Shown one piece after another: positions 1 through 12,490 of a stretch of 64,000 nucleotides of DNA. Both the position numbers and the translations under genes were made by a program. The stretch comes from Escallonia rubra. Taxonomy: Eukaryota > Streptophyta > Magnoliopsida > Escalloniales > Escalloniaceae. The DNA is taken from the NCBI GenBank assembly GCA_033065855.1, contig JAVXUO010000991.1:124001-188000 (forward strand), given 5' to 3'. The notes below the pieces were generated by a model, which worked only from the letters and a program-made list of their open reading frames with translations, was not told where the DNA came from and did not search any database. The stretch's first letter is position 1, and each line of letters starts with the position of its first letter.

Positions 1-1481
1 CACTCGATCTTTGGTAGTGCCCTGGCAGGAATCTGGAGACGAAGTATCCCCAATGAAATGCAAGATTAAATGGTCATAAGTTGTATTATTCGACCAGCCG
101 AAATGGGTCAAAAGCATGTGGATCATCTATGCAGTAATTGATGGCTGCTGCCTGCTGGAGGATAATACAGTTCTTCTATCCGCAAGTCTTTGAGATAGTC
201 AATGGATGATCAAACGGCTGGAGGGGTCAGTGTGTTGGTACATTTAAATTGCTGTGCTTCCTGAAGTTGCATTCCTGAACAAGTGTTTATGCTTTGGCGG
301 TCTACATGTCGTGGACATGGGTTGGTCATGGATCCCAAGGCATAATATTCAAAATGCCCAACATGCTTGGGTAGCTGTAAGGTTTTCCATGAGGAAGTTC
401 ATTGCAAATTGTAACAACAGAACTGGAAAGACATTGTCTTAGTACTAGCTCGAAATCTTCGGAATAGTTTGAAGACTCCAGGTTCATGTGTTCTGATGTC
501 AAACGAACGAGTTTTGTGAACCGAACAACGAACGAGTTCAAACAAAATTTTGAATATTAAACGAACATGAAAATGGCTTGAAAGTAAACAAACGAGTTTG
601 AATATACATATGTTCGACTCGAACTCAATTCTTGTATAGCCCTAGTTAGATCCTCTATGTTTCTTTTTGTCCTTGTTGGGTGGGAGGAAGAGGCCAAGCC
701 CACTTCTCCTTGGTCACTCCAGGCAACAAAAACCCATGCCTTAGGGTCATTTTGAACATCATCAAAGTTCAGAGCATTCTGCATCATCACCTTTTGTGTT
801 CTTTAAAGGTTAGAAGATGTTTCCAAACAAATTTAATGCACTTTCTTGTCATATAGAATGATCTTGGGAAATGAGCACAATGGGTGACATCAGACATCTC
901 TCTTTCGAACTTACAACAGTTGACATCCTCATGCAGCCTTCTTTTATGTTTGGGTAAATCTCTCTTGCATTGCAACTCTCTGAGGCCATGAAAAGGGGGC
1001 AAGGAAGAAAAAAGGATGGGGTTAAGTTGACACCTTTTGTCGCTAAACTCCTAAAAAGGGTTAAAAAATGCCATTGAAATGAGTTAAAAGAGTTGGTGCA
1101 GAAAAATTGATGAAATACAATACTCCCAATAAAAGTGGGTTTATGTCATGTCAATCAAGCGGTGGTACACTAACTAATGCAAAACTTTGAAAATTTTAAA
1201 ACGTCCAATGTTGGTCGAACGAAGTTGGAAAACTTTGAAAATGGGGATTAGTTTCATTTTGAGACTTTCAGCAGAGGATGGAGTTTTAAAGTTCCCGCCA
1301 AACCCTAAAATTGACAAAATTTGCCCCAAAAAAACTGAATCTTACTGTTCCCGGGTCTCTTTCCCCGCTTTCACATTTTTCTCAGTTCAAACCTCTGAAT
1401 TCCCTTCAAACTTGCCATTTCTCCCCAAATCCCTTCCCTCTCCCCCTCAAACAACACAGACACACACAGAGGATACAGAAA
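1..1481. other. Upstream intergenic region, no supported gene
   Basis: I see no reading frame here with recognisable similarity or a convincing exon structure. The stretch around 500-640 has repeated motifs of the form AACGAACGAGTT and ends in a palindromic TTCGACTCGAACTC. That resembles the decayed subterminal repeats of a plant DNA transposon, but no terminal repeats or target duplication are clear. The last 170 bases before 1482 are C- and A-rich and fit a 5' leader of the PHD gene that follows. Confidence 0.5.
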
Positions 1482-2830
1482 ATGGAGAACAAATTCCACA
1501 GCTTACCACCCCTAAAAAGATTCAGACTCATGCAACAACACGAACACCACCACCAAGAAACTCATATCAACACCGTGTCTCCACCCTGCCTCCCGGCAAA
1601 GAAAAGAAAACAACCCCTGTGTCCACCACCATCACCACCACCACCACCATTTACCCCCAATTCCACCACCACCACCTACTGCTTACCCGCCAAAAAGAGA
1701 ATCTGGGCTTTTCAACCCCAAACATCCAATTCCCCTTTTGACCTCAACATCGAATACAACCCATTGTTCGATGAAGAAAAAGATGACATCAGCAATCAAG
1801 AAGCGCAAAAAAGGGTTGAAAGCGAAGGAGAAGAAGAAGACGATGATGGGATTTTATGTGCTGTGTGCAAGAGCACAGACGGGGACCCAAAAGACCCAAT
1901 TGTGTTCTGTGATGGCTGTGACCTTATGGTACACACCACCTGCTACGGCTCACCCCTCACTGATGGTGTACCAGATGGTGACTGGTTTTGCTCCAAATGC
2001 TTGAACAAAAAAGACTGCTTCTCTTGCTGTCTTTGTCCTGTTACTGATGGTGCTATGAAGTCCACAAATGATAACAGGTGGGCGCATATTGTGTGTGCAC
2101 TTTTTGTGCCTGAGGTTTTTTTCTGTGACCCGGATGGGAGAGAGGGGATTGACTGCAGTAAAGTTCCGGCATGGAGGTGGGAGAAGAGTTGTTATGTTTG
2201 TGACGGTGGGAAGGGGAAGGGGAATGGGTGTGTGATTGATTGCTCTGAGCCAAAGTGTCGGCTTTCGTTTCATGTTACTTGTGGGTTGAAGGAAGAGCTA
2301 TGTATTGAGTATAGGGAAGGGAGGAAGAAGGGGGTTATTGTTGCTGGGTTCTGCAAAAGCCACACTGATCTGTGGGATAAGGTAACTTTCTTGTTCATAT
2401 CCATGTATGCTTTGTGTGTGGGTAGTTTGTGATAATGGATCTTAGTGTAACTACCTGTATTCCTTCCGCCGAATCCATTTGTTGAACTAGCCATGTGTAA
2501 GAAGTTGTGAGCGCGACTATGCGCGCATCTTGGCTGTCTTTTAATCCAACGCAGATGTGTGTGTGTGTGCGCGCGCGCGCGCACACGCGTTGCGTGCATG
2601 TGGGTGCGTGTGTGACGATGATGATGCAAGTTTGTTTAACAAGCCATGTGTCTCAGTGTTTGGGACTCCGGGTAGCAAGCTCGTCTGTGTAGGGTGTCAT
2701 CAGTGTGTATTTGATAATGCCTTTTCAAATTTACAAGGATTTTTACAGAAGTTGATATGGGCTTGTTTTGTTGCAGCAACAACAAACAGGGAAGTTCAAG
2801 ATTGTTGCAAGAGATGAGCACAGGAATTAG
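1482..2830 (+). CDS. PHD / extended-PHD zinc finger protein (JADE/BRPF-like arrangement), 2 exons
   Basis: Predicted join(1482..2381, 2777..2830), 317 residues. The start ATG at 1482 follows a pyrimidine-rich leader. The first 125 residues are low-complexity, rich in His, Pro and Thr, with an acidic run (EEEDDD) just before the fingers. A canonical C4HC3 PHD finger covers about residues 126-175 (ILCAVCKSTDGD, then CDGCDLMVHTTCYG). A Cys-rich knuckle follows, then an extended PHD finger to about residue 297 (WAHIVCALFVPEV, CSEPKCRLSFHVTCG, FCKSHTDLW). This PHD-knuckle-ePHD order is that of histone-reading scaffold proteins of the JADE/BRPF/AF10 class, so a nuclear chromatin-reader role is inferred. 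Exon 2 adds QQQTGKFKIVARDEHRN, which joins in frame after LWDK through a GT-AG intron. From memory it resembles Arabidopsis At3g14740. The specific histone mark read cannot be told from sequence. Confidence 0.88.
2555..2590. repeat. Alternating purine-pyrimidine tract (TG)n(CG)n(CA)n
   Basis: A 36-base strictly alternating purine-pyrimidine run in the single intron of the PHD gene. It starts as TGTG, passes through a pure CGCG core and ends CACACGCG. Further TGCGTGCATGTG-type alternation follows to about 2612. It is a simple-sequence tract with Z-DNA-forming potential and no coding role. Confidence 0.85.
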
Positions 2831-3252
2831 CCAGAATGTGGGGCTACAGAGTTTTCATGTGATGTTCTGATAGATGTTAAGTCAGAAATTTAGGAATCAG
2901 TTATGGTCATGTGGAGTTGGGGTTTTGCAGTTAGTTGTAGTTCATAATTAGTAGTTTCATTTATTAGTTTTGCAATGTCAGTTGGATATTATTTTTACAT
3001 AATGAGTTTCAGCAAATAATTTGGTTCAATTTTGCATTTTAGATATTCAAATGTCCCATTCTAGTGCTATTTAAGCAAGCAGGATTTCCAAACAGAGACT
3101 AATATACCACATGGTGCACTCATACCCCCTCCCCATGCCCCCACCCAGAAAAAAACATTAAATAGGCATGGAGAAGAATGACATTCTCAAGAGTGAAATA
3201 TAACAATGCAGAAACCATCAATATTCTTGGTCATGGCACCAGGTTCCGACCC

Positions 3253-3259
3253 TATAAAT
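3253..3259 (+). promoter_or_regulatory. TATA box of the first secreted-protein gene
   Basis: TATAAAT in the context CCTATAAATTTC lies 77 bases upstream of the ATG at 3330. This is a normal distance for a plant TATA box with a short leader. It is a sequence motif only. Confidence 0.55.
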
Positions 3260-3329
3260 TTCTGCTTGTGTAACTGACTTGTTATAAGCTCATTAATAAG
3301 CTTTTACTGCACACAGCACGGACTTTGCA

Positions 3330-5953
3330 ATGGCAACTATGGTGCCAAAGCAGTTTTGCTCCGCACTTTTTGCTGCTGTTTTGCATTGTGTGATCATTGT
3401 TTTGGCCAAGGAAGACTACATATCTGCCATTGGTGATCCTGGAATGAGAAGGGATGGCCTTCGAGTGGCAATCGAGGCGTGGAATCAGTGCAATGAGGTT
3501 GGTGAAGAAGCTCCCGGAATGGGAAGTCCCAGGGAGGCGGACTGCTTTGATGTCCACAGTTCTAGATCACGGAGTGAGTTCTTGCTTCTCTGTTAATTTG
3601 GGACCTATCACTTAGGCTAATTCGTGGAAAACATGTGAAGTTTGGTCAATTATATCAGATAAAGAGAAAAAGACACTCACATGCACGCGCACAGGTGTGT
3701 ATGCACATGGTTGTATTTGCAGATAGGTAACACACATTGAGGAGTGTATTTGCTTGCCTTGTCAATGACATACCACACTTTTCTGAACAATTAATCAAAG
3801 TTTTGGTTCGGCTACCAGTAGCTTAAGTACTAGGAGGGCTCTTATGAATCATCTTTTTGACATAAAAACGTGATTAGTTAAAGATGTTATAACGACTTTA
3901 AGCTGTATTGCTCTAATGCTAGATATGCAGGCACCAGAAGAAAATAAAGAATACTTGTAACAGACTTGTGGTTATTTTTAACATGTAACTTACAGATATT
4001 CTCCTTGGAATTGGCCTTAATTGTTGTAATACCTCCCACCTTCTCATGATTTCTGTATGTCTTTTTTTTCTATTGCCATGTGCTGCTGGGAGAAAAGTCC
4101 AGGTAGTTCATAGGGTGGATGAAAAAGCCAATAAGCGTGGCATATCAAGTGCCAAAGCCCAAAATCTAGGGAAGATTAATGTCAACCAATATGCGGCATG
4201 GAAAGAGAAATACTTGGGACGCAAATGCCAGGTGCAAGACGAGCCCAATCCATGGCAGTTTTGGATGATCATGCTCAAGAGTGGCAACATGGACACATTA
4301 GCAGCTGTATGCCCTAAAAATGGCATGAAATTGAAGCCCTTCACAAACAAGTCTCAGTTTCCATGCTTTGGCAAAGGTTGCATGAACATGCCATTGATTT
4401 TCCATGATTATACAAGTGTGCACAGACGCCGAGGAAAACGAACGCTAAGAGGAAGCTTTTATGGGACATGGGATTTGAACGCTGATATCAGAAAGGCAGC
4501 ATCGAAAAAGGAGACTTCCTATTTTTCGGTGACTTGGGAAAAAGAGGTCGGAAAGGGAAGTTGGGTCTTTCATCATGTCTTGAAGACGTCGAAGAAGTAC
4601 CCTTGGTTGATGCTATACTTGAGGTCAGATGCCACATCAGGCTTCTCCGGCGGGTATCATTATCAAACCAGAGGGATGTCAAAAATAGTAAGCTCCTTTA
4701 TGCACATAACCCCCTTACCTAGGACATTACAAGCATTTTTCTTCAAAGTAAAAACACATTTTTAAGCTTTTGATCAACCTCTTATCTGATACTTAAAATT
4801 GTTAGAGATGCATGCTGATTATCATAGCTCTTTCTGCTGAACACTGCAGGTGCCGAAGTCACCAGATTTTAAAGTGAGATTCACACTAGATATAAAGCAA
4901 GGAGGGGGTCCAAAAAGCCAGTTCTACCTCATGGACATCGGTGGCTGTTGGAAGAACAATGGCCAGCCTTGCAACGGAGATGTGACATCGGATGTTACTC
5001 GCTACAGTGAGATGATCATAAATCCTAGCACAGACTCGTGGTGCAATCCAGGAAATCTTGCCTCTTGCCCACCTTACCACACGCGTCCAGACGGGACTCG
5101 TATTCATCGATCGGACAAAAGAAACTTCCCCTATGCAGCTTATCATTATTACTGCTCTCCAGGCAATGCTAAGCATCTTGAGGAGCCATATAACTATTGT
5201 GATCCTTATAGCAACCCTCAGCCGCAGGAAATACTGCAAATTCTACCACATCCTGTTTGGGGAACGTACGGGTACCCAATTCGTAAAGGTGAAGGATGGA
5301 TTGGGGACCCAAGAACTTGGGAACTTGATGTTGGGAGACTTTCTCAGGCACTCTACTTCTACCAGGTATGTTTGCCTTTTTTGTGCATTCTTTCACTTCT
5401 TAGGATTAGGCCCATCTACTTTAAGGTAAGCAAGTTGGTTTCTGGGAGAAGTAGATCAAAAATTTAATGAGAGAACCAAACCATGTAGTTGTCCTAGTGG
5501 TTGGGGTTCACAAATATTGGAACTTGAAATCATTGTTCAAACTGATATATCTCTTTTGTGGTGGCCCATTGGATCGGGTGTATAGCCCTTCCCTTCCTTA
5601 CCCCAAGTATCCCACCCCCCCATGAGACATGGTACCTGTGACCTTGCATTGGAAAGGAAGAGGCTCTTAGAAGTGGGCAATCAGATTGGTCTTTATCAAA
5701 CTGATCTATCACTATCATGACATGTGATGTCAGCTTGAAAAACATGAGAAACATTAAGCCATGTATCTGGTAAATTTTAGATTTTATCAGTAACAGTGGT
5801 GCCTTCGTGGAAATGCAGGATCCAGGCACCGTTCCGGTGACGAGATACTGGCCATCCATTGACCTGGGAACTGAGATATACATTAGCAGCAATGAATATG
5901 CTGAGTGGAGTGTGAGTGACTTTGACATTATTGTTCCCAAAGCAGATGAGTGA
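3330..5953 (+). CDS. Uncharacterised secreted plant protein (DUF7705-type family), tandem copy 1, 4 exons
   Basis: Predicted join(3330..3573, 4107..4687, 4850..5365, 5819..5953), 491 residues; frames join cleanly at every junction. The N-terminus is a signal peptide (MVPKQFCSALFAAVLHCVIIVLA, cleaved near KEDY), so the protein should enter the secretory pathway. The mature part is rich in Cys, Trp, Tyr and Gly. Conspicuous blocks are AIGDPGMRRDGLRVAIEAWN near the N-terminus, WQFWMIMLKSGNMDTLAAVC, FPCFGKGCMNMPLIFHDYTS, GTWDLNADIR, GGCWKNNGQPCNGDVT and GEGWIGDPRTWELDVGRLS. I recognise this as a conserved plant family that I believe is now named DUF7705. No enzymatic motif is evident and I assign no function. 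Copy 2 at 9988 has the same splice sites and phases. A poly(A)-signal-like AATAAA lies near 6074. Confidence 0.85.
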
Positions 5954-6159
5954 TACAGTTCAATCAAGGACAGTCTTTTCATGTTTTTCGGGTCAAATAA
6001 TCAAAATACTTGCGGGGGATTTGCTGCCCAGAAGTTGTATTGCAGTTTCGAGTTTAAAGATGGCTCAAAGGGCAATAAAGAGAACACTGTTGGTATTCCA
6101 AATTAAAGGTACTATGAAATTTTGTGCGTGTTCTTTGCAAATGCCATGGTGCACTTGCT

Positions 6160-9100
6160 AGGAATGTTTAGGAAAGCTCAGCCCATAGGAAGTTCAGAGG
6201 GCTTGCTTTGAGTCTACCAAGATGTATCTGTCGTGTACCACAAGTTGCATGCATGTCGAGAACTTTGATGGCTCGCTTTGCACTTTCAGAGTTACGTCCA
6301 ATTAAATGGTCATTAAAGTCGACGAATAACAGTAAATCAAATTAAATCCTTAGATCAATGATCCGAAATGATTGTGTCAAATCAGTTGGTCTGTTGTAAT
6401 TGAAACAACAGCCAAGAGAACAGTCGTGAAAGAGTATGTAATGTGATTAGGCATTACGGAGCACAAAGAGACTAATGGGACATGGTCTCCCTATAATTTA
6501 TGCTTCGACATGTTCTCCCTATAAGCAAATCGATACATATGCATATGTGTTTTGCTTGGCTCACCTAACATTCTAATAGTGTAATCAATTTTAGTTTTAT
6601 GCGATTACATTATTAGAATTGCACTAACATGACCTAACGAAAGTACCGTTGAGAAATTGTTAGCACCGTGCTAGTTCGTGGCTATAAATTGGTTCAACTT
6701 TGAAGAAGTGACTTTCAAGATAATTTAAATGTAGAATTGATGTATACTTATCATGTTCATCATTTGTCCGATTTGCGGTGGAACAAGGTTCTTCCTCCAC
6801 TACTACAATCCTATCTCTACCGACCATCATCGTATGCCATCGTCACTTCGTCCCTGCATCTATACCACGTTTGTTACCGTTGCAACCCCCACAATTATCG
6901 CCATCCCCGATATAGTGCCGTGTCGCCTCAATCGCTTGTCGTTGTTTAGTAGATATCAGTACTCGATTATCATTCACGGCCACCACTATGATAGTAACCA
7001 CCATGTGGCCATACTAAGTACATTTAGACGGCTTAACATGTTTATATTTGTCGATTGACCGTAAAAATTTGTCTATAACCCATTGAGCTTTTCATTTCAT
7101 GTCTTCTCCGGACTCATTCTTAACTGGTCAAAAGTCATTCTGCTAGTTACGACAATAGCAACGCAAAGTGCTTATTAAAGGTTGAAATCATTTATACTTA
7201 TATAGTTGATTTGTTTATCTCTTTCATTTCTAGGCCATATGATTTTTCAACTTTTGGGGTTTGAGGTAAAATTGCTAAGATAAACTTGTGAAATAGTGTA
7301 CGGTGGAAAGACGACACTTGTAGTGACAGTGTCTATGTTTGAAATGAGTTGTTCATTTAACCAAAAGAAATGACTTGTTCATGCGTTGCTCATACAAAAA
7401 TGCTGGTAAAAAAGATTTAGGGGCGAATGAGGCTAAAATAACTATTGACGCATTATTTTAGAGGTACCGATAATAGGGGATAGATTTTGTAAGTTGCAAT
7501 AATGAAACTCTAATTATAACTTAATTTTACCTCATTGTATATTTTGTAGGAGATAATAGTCAAAACTTAATCTTCATAAGCTAACATATTAATTAGGTAT
7601 AGTATAATTCTTTTTTGACTTGTGAGCTATTTTGATGTGTTCAATTCTGTGTTATATATTATAGTACTTTTTTTTTTCTTATATCGAGTTTTTTTTAAGG
7701 TTTTGGTAATCTTATTAACTCTTAATAAGCTAATTAAGTGAAGTGGCAAAGGTTGTGAATTTCAGTCTCTTATACTTGTATTTGACTTATATTTTAGTAT
7801 ATAATATAGCTAAAATTTGTTCGTGAAATAAGCTGTTGTTTCATTAAAAAGAAAGAAAATATTTTAATTTTATGGGCATTAAATATTAGGCAGGGACCAG
7901 CTAAAATGTATATACTCAAGGTTCAAAGAAAAATGATAATTTCTGACACTTAAAAAAATGGCTTTTTCATACTTATAAAATGGTTTTCTCCAACAATTGA
8001 TGGCATTTCACTTTATCAGTGGCAAGTACCAATAATTTTTCTTAGGTCCGAAAAAAGTAAAGAAGAAAAAAGATCATAGAAAATTTTCATTTATTAGACA
8101 TTTAACATATTAACTATGTCCAATGAAAAAAAAACTCTGCACCATGTAACACATTATTGGGTGGTAATGTTCAAGTTGTCTCGTTACTTATCATCATTAC
8201 AAGAAATGGAGAGTATGTGGTGTTACATGTTAGCGTACGATAAGATTAAGCCAGATACCATTCTTGAGTACTACACAGAGTTTAATGTAGGATTACATAA
8301 TAGACACTAGGTCGTAGGGTCATAAAAACGAATTTTTTTTTTTTTGGATTCTGATGCCCTTAGGTCTCTGACTTAGTCTGCCCAAACACACACAATCAAA
8401 TCGAATGTATAGCAAACCATTCAACACTTGGCCAAATTTAAGGCAATTGCACGCGGTGCACAAATTTACAGTAACCACTTTCATTTTTTACGTTGCAAAG
8501 AAACACACAAAGATATATTTACAGCCTAACAAAGAAAAAAATTGACTGCTACCTCGGTTGGAGGAATCTGCCTTCTACCCCGGTTGGAGGAATATAGGGC
8601 CAATCAATCGTCTCTAAATGTTTCTTGTGGCTTTTATTTAGTGATGCTAAAAAAATTGTCGTTAAAAGTGTTAGAAGAAAAGTCACTAGAAATATTTAGC
8701 GACTATTAATTGTCACTATACATGGGGTTGGAGGAAGATTCCTACAACTCGGATAGGAGCTAAAGTTTGTTCGCCTAACAATTGTACCTAAATAATGTGC
8801 ATGAGTCATAATGTGCAAAGATATATTTATGTAACTATCTTATTCTTGTGCTGCTTGGTAATGTCTTGCAACTGCCTTGCCATGGCATGCCATTGTTGTC
8901 CCAAGCTACGTATTTAGATCAACCATCCATGCGGAAAGTGCTTATACTTGACACCAGAGGCGAACCAACTGCATGACCGGGGAGAGCCACGGCCACCACC
9001 CAAATTTTGAGAATTTTTTAGTTTTCTAAGTAGTAGAGAATCATATCTAAAACACTTATGAAAATGTCACTATGTCGTAACATTAATGTCTTAATGTTTC

Positions 9101-9960
9101 TTTTTGTTGTGTTTTTTAACTTTTTGTGCCACCAGCCGTCGTAATCTTTGTCTTTGTCTTACTCCATCCTCATTATTCCAAATTTTAATGCCATTAATCT
9201 TCAATATTCATACATTATTTTTATGGTAGTTTAACTTGCTATTTTGAAGTGTTTTTGAGGTGTTAATAAGCACAACCAAGTTGTAACGTGTTAGTATGTT
9301 GATTAGATAGAATTTTAATATGCTTAGAATCTAGGTGTATCATACCTCCGATGTTTTAGTGTTTAAAAGAAAAATTAAACAAAAATAAAATACGATGATG
9401 AGTCGCTAAAATTTGTTTGTGAATAACCTTTTGATCTCTCATTCCAAAGTACATTTAGGTGCTTAAGTTACGTCCTATTCGGATTTTGAATTGCTTCATT
9501 AAATTAAATAAATTAAAAGAAGAAGAAGAAAACTTTCAATTTATGAAGTATAAATCTTCAATTAGTCCATCAGTTTTGATTTTGAACAATTATGGGAGTT
9601 CAACTTGTTGTTTTTAAGTACTTTTGACGTGTTAATTGGCAAAATCGAGTCCCAATAGGTTAAAATAATGTTTAGCTAAGTAGAATTTTAGAAGGTTTAG
9701 ACTTGGATTCCTAGTTTTATATATCTAGAGAATATGGTATGATAATAGGATACAGACATAAATATAAATCTAGATTCATATTGCTCCAAGTGGCAAATTT
9801 CTCGCCAATTCATACCTAATCAGATTAAAACTCCTACAACATTGGTATGACTTGAAAATTCCTCAACAAAAATGACCAGAGTATCAAACTTGAAAAAGAC
9901 TTGTTCATGGAACAAAATTCTTGAAACCTATTCCTGTATAACCACTCTACTTGTTTTCAG
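6160..9960. other. AT-rich spacer between the tandem paralogues
   Basis: No supported gene. Short open frames here have no codon bias or family resemblance. Around 8540-8760 are three imperfect repeats of a CGGTTGGAGGAA motif next to sequence alternating TTTAGTGATGC, TTGTCGTTAAAAG and TAGCGACTATTAATTGTC. That pattern resembles the internal part of CACTA-type non-autonomous elements, but I cannot place terminal repeats. The rest is AT-rich with homopolymer runs. Confidence 0.45.
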
Positions 9961-9975
9961 CTTATCACCAAGCTA

Positions 9976-9984
9976 CTATATATA
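9976..9984 (+). promoter_or_regulatory. TATA-like motif very close to the first ATG of copy 2
   Basis: CTATATATA lies only a few bases before the ATG at 9988. If it is the functional TATA box, transcription would begin near 10005. The first usable ATG would then be 10018 or 10033, not 9988. The motif therefore bears on the choice of start codon. Confidence 0.4.
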
Positions 9985-9987
9985 GAT

Positions 9988-12130
9988 ATGGCCACCTCCA
10001 CTTGTCAAAGAACTATCATGGAGACCTCCACAATGGTGACCATCTTCCCATGGCGGTTCTCGTGTTTTCTTGCTAGTTTACTCTTTGCAGCATCATTTGT
10101 TTCGGCCAATGAACAATATATTTCGGCCGTCGGCGATCCCGGGATGCAAAGAGACGGCTTGAGAGTGGCAATCGAGGCCTGGAACCAGTGCAACGAGGTT
10201 GGCTTCGAAGCTCCCTATATGGGCAGCCCTCGCGAGGCAGATTGCTTCGATCTCGACGACTCTATGACACCAAGTGAGTACTACTTTTCTTGTTAGATCT
10301 TGAATCGCTATGCATGAACCAAAGAGGCCGGACTAGTCAAAGCCATGTATCTAAATTGTTCTGCTCATCTTTTTTTAACAGCTTAAACGTTACGACAAGT
10401 AGTAACCTAACGGACCCGCTTGCTTGATGTTTGGTGTGTATAGTTCACAGGGTGGACGAGAAAGACAATAAACTTGGGGTGCAGAGCACCTTCTTCGGAA
10501 GATTGTGGAGGAGCATGATCAAGACTAATCACTTCGCGGCCTGGAAAGAGTTGTACCTGGGAAAGAAGTGTCAAGTCCAAGACGAGCCAGCGCCATGGCA
10601 GTTTTGGATGATCATGCTCAAGAGCGGAAACATGGATACGCTAGCGGCTGTGTGCCCCGATAACGGCAAGAAAGCGCTCCCATTCCCACCGGAGCGCAGG
10701 TTTCCGTGCTTTGGCAAAGGGTGTATGAACATGCCATTGATCTTCCACAACTACACCAGCTTGCAACAGGGAGATCAAGGGACTAATGTGCTAAGAGGGA
10801 GCTTTTACGGGACGTGGGATTGGGATGCTGATGTTAGGAAGGCACCAAGTGAAGATGATACTTCATATTTTGCAGTGAATTGGGAGAAGGAGGTTGGCAA
10901 TGGGAGTTGGGTCTTTCACCATCTCTTGAAAACGTCTTCCAAGTACCCGTGGCTGATGCTGTACTTGAGGTCTGATGCCACAAAAGGACTCTCTGGAGGT
11001 TACCATTATCCAACAAGAGGGATGTCCAAAATAGTAAGTTTTGCCCAGATCATTGAATTTTTAGCTTTGATATACGTATACACACACACACGCAGACATA
11101 TATGTTGCATTATGGCTCGAGTTTCATTACAACGTCCATCAAACATTCAATCGTTTTCAAGGCACGTCACGTGTACTTATTGTTTTGGGAGAACTACATT
11201 TGCAGCCATGTAGTTTAAGTCTAAATTCAAGTCGTACCCTTCACGTTTGAATCATGTATTGGCATCTGATTCCGTGTATGTGAGGAATATCGCGTTTATA
11301 TTGTCTTTTAAGGGTGTAAATTGCAACTTATGGTGCTAACATATATGATATATGAATGATTTGAACTTTTTTGTCAACTTGAAAGATCCCGAGGTCACCA
11401 AATTTTAAGGTGAGGTTTACACTAGACATAAAGCAAGGAGGAGGTCCAGAGAGCCAATTTTACCTCATGGACATGGGTGGATGCTGGAAGAACAACGGCC
11501 AACCCTGTAACGGAGACGTGACAACGGACGTTACTCGTTACAGTGAGATGATCATCAATCCAACCACGGAATCACGGTGCAACACCACCAATCTCAGCTC
11601 TTGCCCGCCTTACCACACCTTTTCAAACGGGACACGAGTCCATCGTACGGATGAGCGAAACTTCCCCTACGAGGCTTATCACCTATACTGCTCTCCAGGC
11701 AACGCAGAGTATCTCGAGGAGCCTATAAACTTGTGTGACCCCTATAGCAATCCTCAACCTCAGGAGATTCTGCAAATCCTACCTCACCCAGTTTGGGGAG
11801 AATATGGTTACCCGACGAAGAAGGGCGAGGGGTGGATTGGGGATCCGAGGACCTGGGAACTTGATGTTGGGAGACTTTCGCATTCGCTCTACTTCTACCA
11901 GGTACATTCTACCTTCTGAATCTTCGATTTTGTTTCACGACAAGCAAAGAGATACTAATGATACATTTGGTGAATTCGTTGATATGTTGCAGGATCCAGG
12001 CACTATACCAGTAAAAAGAGATTGGCCATCGATCGACTTGGGGACCGAAATATACGTTAGTGGCAACGAAATTGCCGAATGGACTGTCAGTGATTTCGAT
12101 ATTATTGTTCCAAATGGAGATGCATCATAG
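9988..12130 (+). CDS. Uncharacterised secreted plant protein (DUF7705-type family), tandem copy 2, 4 exons
   Basis: Predicted join(9988..10273, 10444..11033, 11386..11901, 11993..12130), 509 residues from the first ATG. In-frame ATGs at 10018 and 10033 are real alternatives. The third gives a textbook signal peptide (MVTIFPWRFSCFLASLLFAA) with cleavage near SANEQY, and a TATA-like motif sits just before 9988. The mature sequence parallels copy 1 almost throughout: YISAVGDPGMQRDGLRVAIE, WQFWMIMLKSGNMDTLAAVC, FPCFGKGCMNMPLIFH, GGCWKNNGQPCNGDV and GEGWIGDPRTWELDVGRLS. Exon 3 is exactly 516 bases in both copies. It differs by a longer loop after the second splice junction (STFFGRLWRSMIKTNHF). All four exons are open, so both copies look functional. 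The two genes are about 4 kb apart on the same strand, and the function is unknown. Confidence 0.85.
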
Positions 12131-12490
12131 TTACAGCTTAGGAAGAGGAATTAAATTTAGCTTTTTCATAATCTTGTCTTCGAATTATTCTTCCAAATGA
12201 AGATGTTTCATAGTTACATCCGAGGAAGAACAACCTAATGCAGTTTTATATAATCTTGAGATCAATAGATTCTTTAGTTGCAAAGTAATGTTATACGCAC
12301 TAGTCGTGGTACCAAGGGAAGTTAACAAGGAACCAAGTTATATGAAGTTAGATGATAGGCACCCACCTCGCATTGCCATGTTATACGCTATCACATCACG
12401 AAGCTCCACCAAAGTTCATTATACTCTGATATCTGTCCCTCTTCTTCAGCTTATTCGTAACTCAGCTCCACCTCCGTCGTTCTGCTCCCC

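Noticed and set aside
557-790. Minus-strand 77-residue frame with WVFVAWSDQGEVGL
   Set aside because: It resembles no known family, has no start context or partner exons, and lies in probable transposon-derived DNA.
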